This document shows positions 6,765 to 10,896 of a stretch of 10,896 bases of DNA, piece by piece. A model generated the notes under the pieces. That model was not told where the DNA came from. It saw only the letters and a list, made by a program, of their open reading frames with translations, and did not search any database. The stretch is from Microcaldota archaeon. GTDB taxonomy: Archaea; Micrarchaeota; Micrarchaeia; Micrarchaeales; Micrarchaeaceae. The stretch is from NCBI GenBank assembly GCA_021816645.1, contig JAKAXF010000014.1:1-10896 (forward strand), in the 5' to 3' direction. How positions within the stretch are numbered: position 1 is the stretch's first letter; every line of letters begins with the position of its first letter. A program made the translations under genes and the position numbers.

Positions 6765-7880
6765 TCACTGTTTGCCCTTGCCGGCCAGACTTCTTAAAAA
6801 GAATCTCTTCAACATCGCGCTCGGCCTGTCCATATCTCCGTACTTGCTGAAGAACGCCTCCGCCCCCAGAACCCTCGCTATCCTGAAAAACGCTTCGAAG
6901 TTCCTGGAGCTTAATGAGGAATAGTACTCGTGTATCATACTATGCAGTTTCAGGTCCGCCCCATACTTCTTCCTCCATTCCTTTTCGTATGTGCCCAACG
7001 GTTCTCCTCGTGATAAATGCCTTTCTACGACATCAGCGGCTACCTTTGCGCAAAGCGATCCGAAAATTATCCCGCCTCCGGTAGTTGCCTTGACCTGGCC
7101 AGCAGCGTCCCCTACGAGCAGGACGTTGCCCCTTACAGTTTCCTTCCTTGCCTCGAGAGGTATCATGCTCGCGTACCCTGCTTCCCCCTTCGCGTCCTCA
7201 ATCATTGAAGCTACTTCTCCGAGTCTGACGAATTCGGCAAATGCCTTTGTACTGCTCATCCTTGCCTTGCTGCTTACTCCTATACCTAGCTCCGTGGTGC
7301 TACCCGAATACGGTGCGCTCCACCCAAAAAATCTGTTCGCCCGGCTGTAGAAGAACAGGTCTACCACACCGCTGTCATCTACATGCGCCTTGCTGTACGT
7401 CTTCTTGTACGTGAGCACAAACTCATTTATTTTAGAAAAGCCGAACGTGCTGGCTACTCCGGATACTGCGCCATCAGCGCCAATGATAACCCTGTTGTTA
7501 TCGTTCAGTGCAAGCAGTTCCTCCCTACCTATTTTTTTCCCAAGAACAACCTTTGCGCCTTCCTTCTCTGCTTCTTTCATGCAGCTCTCTGCAAGTTTTC
7601 GCCTGTCGAGTACCAGCGCCTTGACCTCCTTGGCTTTAATTTTGAGTTTTTCCCTTCCAGCGTGCAGTACGGCTCCGTATAGCGCGTTTACCTTGGCAAC
7701 GTCATATTTTAGACCTATCCTATCCAGGCCCTCTTTTGAGAGTATGCCAGAAGCCTTTTCTGCGTTGTCGGTAATCTTCCTCTTCTGATCGTACACCGTC
7801 ACATCCAGGCCTCTAGCCGCTATTTCTCTTGCCGCGACGAGCCCAACGATTCCAGCCCCTATGACAACGACTTCTTTCAT
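6765..7880 (-). CDS. Geranylgeranyl reductase-family FAD-dependent oxidoreductase (probable archaeal lipid saturase)
   Basis: Members of this family use FAD to reduce the double bonds of geranylgeranyl chains in archaeal ether lipids or related isoprenoids. The 371-residue protein begins with a Rossmann FAD motif, VVVIGAGIVGLVAARE (4-19), with Asp31 ending the second strand. It then has DRRKLAESC (92-100), the ADGAVS loop (135-140) and the family's second FAD motif GDAAGQVKATTGGGI (257-271). FFGWSAPYSGS (184-194) fits the substrate-domain FGW motif. Where many homologues have a Cys in a K-C-S-G type motif near residue 43, this one reads EKASG (Ala43), so the cysteine is missing. The Pro usual in the VxPxTGGG motif is Ala265. 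The start is the ATG at 7880; AGGCTGAT just upstream is a weak ribosome site. It is divergent from the half-TBP gene and convergent with nuoN. Substrate and electron donor cannot be told from sequence; a menaquinone-side-chain reductase is the main alternative. Confidence 0.85.
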   Translation of the reverse strand: MKEVVVIGAGIVGLVAAREIAARGLDVTVYDQKRKITDNAEKASGILSKEGLDRIGLKYDVAKVNALYGAVLHAGREKLKIKAKEVKALVLDRRKLAESCMKEAEKEGAKVVLGKKIGREELLALNDNNRVIIGADGAVSGVASTFGFSKINEFVLTYKKTYSKAHVDDSGVVDLFFYSRANRFFGWSAPYSGSTTELGIGVSSKARMSSTKAFAEFVRLGEVASMIEDAKGEAGYASMIPLEARKETVRGNVLLVGDAAGQVKATTGGGIIFGSLCAKVAADVVERHLSRGEPLGTYEKEWRKKYGADLKLHSMIHEYYSSLSSRNFEAFFRIARVLGAEAFFSKYGDMDRPSAMLKRFFLRSLAGKGKQ

Positions 7881-7927
7881 GCTTCATCAGCCTAACATAT
7901 TGCGAGCGAAACCTTTTAGGAATCGCT

Positions 7928-7962
7928 CTATATATTTAAATCTTGCTATACAATTTTAAATC
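7928..7962. promoter_or_regulatory. Two near-tandem TATA-like elements in the divergent gap
   Basis: CTATATATTTAAATC (7928-7942) and CTATACAATTTTAAATC (7946-7962) are imperfect direct copies 18 bases apart. On the minus strand the first reads TTTAAATATATA, a good archaeal TATA box, about 45 bases before the reductase ATG at 7880; this predicts initiation near 7908. On the plus strand the second (ATTTTAAAT) predicts initiation near 7983, about 33 bases before the ATG at 8016. The rest of the 7881-8015 gap shows no gene. Which box serves which gene is inferred from spacing only. Confidence 0.5.
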
Positions 7963-8015
7963 GTGATTCAACGGCAACGAAATCGCCATCCGAGGTAGGA
8001 TCAGACGACCTTCAC

Positions 8016-8300
8016 ATGCCTCCGATAAAGATACAGAATATAGTGGTGAGCGCCGATTTCCATGCGTCGATAGACCTGTACGCACTCTCACGAGAGGTCA
8101 GGGCTGTTGACTATGAACCGGAGCAGTTTCCCGGAGCCATATTTAGGATAGACAATCCCAAAGCAGTGCTGATTCTATTCAAGAACGGCAAGATGATATG
8201 CACTGGCACAAACACCGAGGCCAACGTCAAGAAGGTACTCGAATACGTAGCCAAAGTACTCTCTAAGTACGTGATAGCGGTACCAGTACAGCAGAAGTAG
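8016..8300 (+). CDS. tbp: Single-repeat (half-length) TATA-binding protein
   Basis: Normal archaeal TBP has two repeats of about 90 residues (about 180-200 total) forming a saddle on the TATA box. This 94-residue product is one repeat. Visible are KIQNIVVSAD (Gln7, Asn8: the DNA-contact Asn), YEPEQFPGAIFR (33-44), LILFKNGK (52-59) and MICTG (60-64). Phe38 and Phe55 are 17 apart, the spacing of the intercalating Phe pairs in yeast TBP (99/116, 190/207), and Asn8-Phe38 spacing is 30, as in yeast 69-99. Glu34 and Glu36 match the C-terminal-lobe glutamates that contact TFIIB/TFB, so the repeat looks most like a C-terminal lobe. The frame is open upstream only to a TAG at 7917 and has no other start codon. 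The stop is six bases from a convergent gene, so no second repeat is adjacent. GAGGT at 7992-7996 is too distant to be a good ribosome site. A homodimer rebuilding a symmetric saddle is inference. Confidence 0.88.
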   Translation: MPPIKIQNIVVSADFHASIDLYALSREVRAVDYEPEQFPGAIFRIDNPKAVLILFKNGKMICTGTNTEANVKKVLEYVAKVLSKYVIAVPVQQK

Positions 8301-8306
8301 ACCTTA

Positions 8307-9464
8307 CTACCTTTCCTTTACTTCCTCTAGTTTTTTGTCGAATATTCTGAAGAATCTCTCCCAAGAGTAGTTCTCTTTTACTCTTTCCATCCCGCGTTTA
8401 CCCATCTCTTCAGCTATCTTAGGGTGCTCTACCACCGTGACCATCATATCAGCCATCTCGGATTCGCTATCTGCAAGATAGCCTGTTTTTCCGTTCACCA
8501 CCGTCTCCCTTGGTCCTCCCTGGTTTACCGCTATAACTACCTTGCCCGATGCCATAGCATCGAGAGGTATCATCCCAAAGTCTTCGTCTATAGGTGTGTA
8601 CAGGACGGCGGTTGACCTGGAAATAATATCCCTGAGCTTTTCATCGGTCCTGTCCCTAGGGTCCGTTATTATCTCAACGTCACCCACGGACTTCGCAAGC
8701 CTTACTACCCTGTCGTAATAATTCGAGTAATATTTGTCGCTCGAAACCGAACCGAGTAGCACCAGCCTGTAGCGCCCGGCCTTGTATTTATTCTTGAAAA
8801 TCTGGAAAGCCCTTATGGCATAATCCTGCCTCTTGTTTGGCGAAAATCTCGATGGGTACAAGAAAAATTTCTCATCTCCTTTGTTGCTGTAAAGTTTGTA
8901 GTCAACAGCTGGATTCAGTACCGTAGCGTCTGATATGTTAAGGTACTTTTCTATCCTGCGTTTTGTATTGTTGCTGTTTGCGAATATCCCCTCTATTTTT
9001 CTGACCACCTGCCTGTCCATCCTGCGCACCGCCATCATACCCAGCGCAGATACAACCCTGCGCGCCGGCCCCCTTAGGGATTGCCTGTAGCTGTACAAAT
9101 CGTACGCTTCCCTGAGTGGCGTGTGGCAGTACCACAGCACGCGCTCATTCTTGTTCCTTATCCAGTGACTAGGGGATACATGAGCGTTTATCACATCATA
9201 ATCATCTTCTATTACCTTGTTGTAGAATCCCAATCCATAGCCCATGCCCTGTCTAACCCTTCCGTACGGAAGCAGCCCGGAAACCCCTGGCTGGTCAATC
9301 AGCTCAACATCTAACTTCTCAAATTCCTCAAGCGTGTTGTTCCTGTCGTATTCAGCAGTGTAAATCTTGGCGTTGTAATGCTTTGCGATTTCAAGCACTA
9401 CCTTCTCTGCACCGCCCTTCAGGGTAAGGTTTGACTGAGTAAGCACGAGCTTCAATCGTAACAC
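8307..9464 (-). CDS. GT4-family glycosyltransferase, Alg2-like
   Basis: This is a GT-B fold retaining glycosyltransferase, probably using a nucleotide-activated sugar at the inner membrane face for surface glycan, glycolipid or N-glycan assembly. The 385 residues show an N-terminal LKGGAEKVV (15-23), the WYCHTPLREAYDLY motif (111-124) seen in Alg2-like mannosyltransferases, FANSNNTKRRIEKY (161-174), the donor-site Arg206 and Lys211 in PSRFSPNKRQ, and EDFGMIPLDAMASG (294-307) followed by NQGGPRE (314-320). The family's E-x7-E is E294-x7-D302, so the second acid is Asp. The start is uncertain. GTG at 9464 has no ribosome site of its own, whereas an in-frame TTG at 9455 lies six bases after AAGGTG and would give MKLVLTQSN. 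No transmembrane segment is evident. It converges on the half-TBP gene with a six-base gap and diverges from srp54. Donor and acceptor are unknown; mannose is only a guess from family resemblance. Confidence 0.85.
   Translation of the reverse strand: MLRLKLVLTQSNLTLKGGAEKVVLEIAKHYNAKIYTAEYDRNNTLEEFEKLDVELIDQPGVSGLLPYGRVRQGMGYGLGFYNKVIEDDYDVINAHVSPSHWIRNKNERVLWYCHTPLREAYDLYSYRQSLRGPARRVVSALGMMAVRRMDRQVVRKIEGIFANSNNTKRRIEKYLNISDATVLNPAVDYKLYSNKGDEKFFLYPSRFSPNKRQDYAIRAFQIFKNKYKAGRYRLVLLGSVSSDKYYSNYYDRVVRLAKSVGDVEIITDPRDRTDEKLRDIISRSTAVLYTPIDEDFGMIPLDAMASGKVVIAVNQGGPRETVVNGKTGYLADSESEMADMMVTVVEHPKIAEEMGKRGMERVKENYSWERFFRIFDKKLEEVKER
8331..8336 (+). terminator. Possible T-tract terminator for the half-TBP gene
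   Basis: A run of six T follows a pyrimidine-rich stretch (8309-8328) just beyond the TAG at 8298-8300. Archaeal RNA polymerase can stop at such T-tracts without a hairpin. The tract lies inside the 3' end of the convergent glycosyltransferase, so it may simply be coding sequence. Confidence 0.25.
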
Positions 9465-9467
9465 CTT
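9462..9467 (-). promoter_or_regulatory. Ribosome site suggesting a TTG start for the glycosyltransferase
   Basis: On the minus strand AAGGTG stands six bases before an in-frame TTG at 9455. The GTG at 9464 is itself part of this motif. If the motif is a true ribosome site, translation begins at TTG and the protein is three residues shorter. Confidence 0.4.
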
Positions 9468-9492
9468 CTGACGTATAAAGAAACCGAGAGCA

Positions 9493-9503
9493 GATATAAA
9501 AAC
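9493..9503. promoter_or_regulatory. Divergent TATA-type promoter between the glycosyltransferase gene and srp54
   Basis: GATATAAAAAC reads TTTTTATATC on the minus strand, a canonical-looking archaeal TATA box. It predicts minus-strand initiation near 9472, a few bases before the glycosyltransferase start. On the plus strand the same box would start RNA near 9524. A second element, TATAATAA at 9518-9525, would instead give an almost leaderless srp54 message. The remainder of the 80-base gap holds no gene. Confidence 0.4.
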
Positions 9504-9544
9504 ATATACAATTCATCTATAATAACAATCTATGAAAAGCGGTA

Positions 9545-10846
9545 ATGATGGATCTAGGAGAGGGTCTGAGAAAGGCGATAGCGCGATTAACAAACGCTAC
9601 AATAATAGACGCCAAGACTATAAGAGAGTTCAACAAGGATCTGCAGAAGACACTGCTAAGCGCCGACGTAGAGGTGCAGCTGGTTTTTACACTCACTGAA
9701 AAAATAGAGGAGAGAGCCCTGAAAAGCAAACCACCTAAGGGTGTATCGCAGAGGGACTACATAACTAACATAGTTTACGAAGAGCTCGTAGCCCTGATGG
9801 GCAACGCCTACGCGCCCGAACTCAAGCCAAAGAAGATACTCCTCGCTGGTCTATATGGTTCCGGTAAGACCACAACCGCAGCCAAGCTGGCAAAGTTCTA
9901 CCAGGATAGGGGGCTGAGCGCCGGAGTGATATGCTGCGACGTATCGAGACCAGCAGCCTACCAGCAGCTCGAAACACTGGCCAAGCAGGCAAACGTAGCC
10001 TTCTTCGGCATGGAAGGCGAGCGGAGTGCGGCAAAAATCGCCAAGGAAGGGCTGAAATCGCTTAAAGACAAGAAAGTCATCATATGCGACACGAGCGGAA
10101 GGAGCGCGCTCGATGGCGATCTTATAGAAGAATTAAAGGAAGTAAAAAAGGCCTTCGCTCCTGACGAAAAGATACTAGTCATTAGCGCCGACACGGGCCA
10201 GGTCGCAGGTAAACAGGCCAGGGAATTTGGCAATGCCATTGGGATAACGGGGGTCATACTCACAAAATCCGATGGTTCAGCAAAAGGAGGTGGTGCGCTG
10301 AGCGCGGCGAGCGCAGCAAACGCAAGAGTCATGTTCCTCGGCACAGGAGAAAAGCTGTCTGATATAAAACCTTTTGACCCTACGAAGTATGTAGAGAATT
10401 TACTTGGAGTTCCTGATATTGCTGCCCTTACAGAGACCGTAAGGAAAGCAGTAGAAGAAACGGGACTTAAACAGGAAGAAATAGAAAGCGAGGAGCTTAA
10501 CTTCGATACATTCTACTCTCAGCTGAAGGCCATGGGTAAGATGGGTCCGCTCAAAAATCTTTTTGGAATGATAGGAGCAGCAGACGTACCGAAGGACATG
10601 ATAGAACACGGCGAAGAGAGGCTCAAACGCTTTCACTCCATAATATCATCCATGACCACAGAAGAGAGGAAGAATGAGCGCCTTCTCCACGAGCAAGGAA
10701 GGATAGCCCGCATAGCGAGAGGGAGCGGCACTTCAGAAAAGGATGTAAGGGAGATGATATCTGAATTCAACAAGATGAAGAAACTTTTCAATACATTCAA
10801 GAACGACAGATCATTCAAAAAGAGATTCGGAGGAATGATGCAGTAG
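9545..10846 (+). CDS. srp54: Signal recognition particle GTPase SRP54
   Basis: SRP54 binds signal peptides and SRP RNA and hands ribosomes to the FtsY receptor in a GTP-dependent cycle. The 433-residue protein has the full N-G-M layout. The N helical bundle covers about 1-90. The G domain has P-loop GLYGSGKTTT (102-111), DVSRPAAYQQL (132-142), DTSGR (182-186), TKSDGSAKGGG (240-250) and GTGEKLSDIKPFDP (266-279). The M domain starts near 320 with FYSQLKAMGKMGPL and carries the RNA-binding RIARIARGSGTS (386-397). Differences from the usual motifs are Tyr for Gln in GxQGxGKT, Val-Ser in the DTYRPAA motif, and Ser for Ala in DTAGR; all other G-motif residues are kept. The short M domain ends in FGGMMQ, without a long methionine-rich tail. 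ATG at 9545 and ATG at 9548 are both possible starts and no ribosome site is clear, so a leaderless message is plausible. The SRP RNA gene is not in the window. Confidence 0.96.
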   Translation: MMDLGEGLRKAIARLTNATIIDAKTIREFNKDLQKTLLSADVEVQLVFTLTEKIEERALKSKPPKGVSQRDYITNIVYEELVALMGNAYAPELKPKKILLAGLYGSGKTTTAAKLAKFYQDRGLSAGVICCDVSRPAAYQQLETLAKQANVAFFGMEGERSAAKIAKEGLKSLKDKKVIICDTSGRSALDGDLIEELKEVKKAFAPDEKILVISADTGQVAGKQAREFGNAIGITGVILTKSDGSAKGGGALSAASAANARVMFLGTGEKLSDIKPFDPTKYVENLLGVPDIAALTETVRKAVEETGLKQEEIESEELNFDTFYSQLKAMGKMGPLKNLFGMIGAADVPKDMIEHGEERLKRFHSIISSMTTEERKNERLLHEQGRIARIARGSGTSEKDVREMISEFNKMKKLFNTFKNDRSFKKRFGGMMQ

Positions 10847-10861
10847 CAAAGTTGTGTCAGA

Positions 10862-10876
10862 TATTGATAGTCAATA
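10862..10876. repeat. Small palindrome in the AT-rich tail after srp54
   Basis: TATTGA-TAG-TCAATA is a perfect six-base inverted repeat with a three-base centre, 15 bases after the srp54 stop. It is followed by an A-rich run (10881-10896), not a T-tract, so it does not look like a terminator of srp54. It could be an operator or part of the promoter of a gene to the right, or chance. No gene is seen in 10847-10896. Confidence 0.3.
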
Positions 10877-10896
10877 CGCAATAAAAAAATAAAAGA

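Noticed and set aside
7390..7788. Open frames opposite the reductase gene (also 6991-7350 and 7383-7682)
   Set aside because: They are antisense shadows: low-complexity Ser/Ala/Pro translations with no motif or ribosome site, while the reductase frame carries both FAD motifs.
7881..8015. Possibility that the half-TBP is a frameshifted full-length TBP
   Set aside because: One TBP repeat needs about 270 bases; only 135 non-coding bases lie upstream and six downstream, and they contain TATA-like elements, not TBP-like codons.
10862..10896. Palindrome plus AT-rich run read as an intrinsic terminator of srp54
   Set aside because: The run after the palindrome is A-rich on the plus strand, not T-rich, and on the minus strand the T-run would precede the hairpin.
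1..10896. CRISPR arrays, tRNA or rRNA genes, insertion sequences
   Set aside because: No regularly spaced repeats, cloverleaf-like sequence, rRNA-like stretch, transposase motif or terminal inverted repeats were seen on reading through.

Overview
The window reads as archaeal DNA. The start sites carry short GGTG/GAGG motifs or none, AT-rich TATA-type boxes sit in the divergent gaps, ATA is used heavily for isoleucine, and the genes include SRP54, a geranylgeranyl reductase-family flavoprotein and a TBP-fold protein. A membrane arm of respiratory complex I, moderate GC by eye, very tight packing and small proteins suggest an acidophilic DPANN lineage of the ARMAN/Micrarchaeum type. That placement is inference; no ribosomal RNA or other decisive marker is present.

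Positions 1-6747 (+ strand) hold seven consecutive complex I genes in the order nuoH-I-J-K-L-M-N. Neighbours overlap or lie within 29 bases of each other, so they look like one operon that begins left of the window. They encode the quinone-site/heel subunit (NuoH), the two-cluster ferredoxin subunit (NuoI), the small membrane subunits (NuoJ, NuoK) and the three antiporter-like proton pumps (NuoL, NuoM, NuoN). The NADH module (NuoE/F/G) is not seen here. The ion-path residues are the main surprise. In each of the three antiporter-like subunits the classical TM5 Glu / TM7 Lys pair is altered, and in a different way each time, while the two membrane glutamates of NuoK are intact.

Positions 6765-7880 (- strand) encode a geranylgeranyl reductase-family flavoprotein, probably for saturating archaeal lipid chains. 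It converges on nuoN. A 135-base divergent gap with two near-tandem TATA-like elements separates it from a 94-residue protein at 8016-8300 (+). That protein is one complete TBP repeat. It keeps the DNA-contacting Asn, both intercalating Phe and the TFB-contacting Glu pair, but has no second repeat, and there is no room for one on either side. This half-TBP is the most interesting object in the window.

Positions 8307-9464 (- strand) encode a GT4-type glycosyltransferase that converges on the half-TBP gene. An 80-base divergent promoter region then leads to srp54 (9545-10846, +), the GTPase of the signal recognition particle. The last 50 bases hold an AT-rich tail with a small palindrome. No tRNA, rRNA, CRISPR array, insertion sequence or prophage signal was seen, and no gene-free stretch exceeds about 135 bases.
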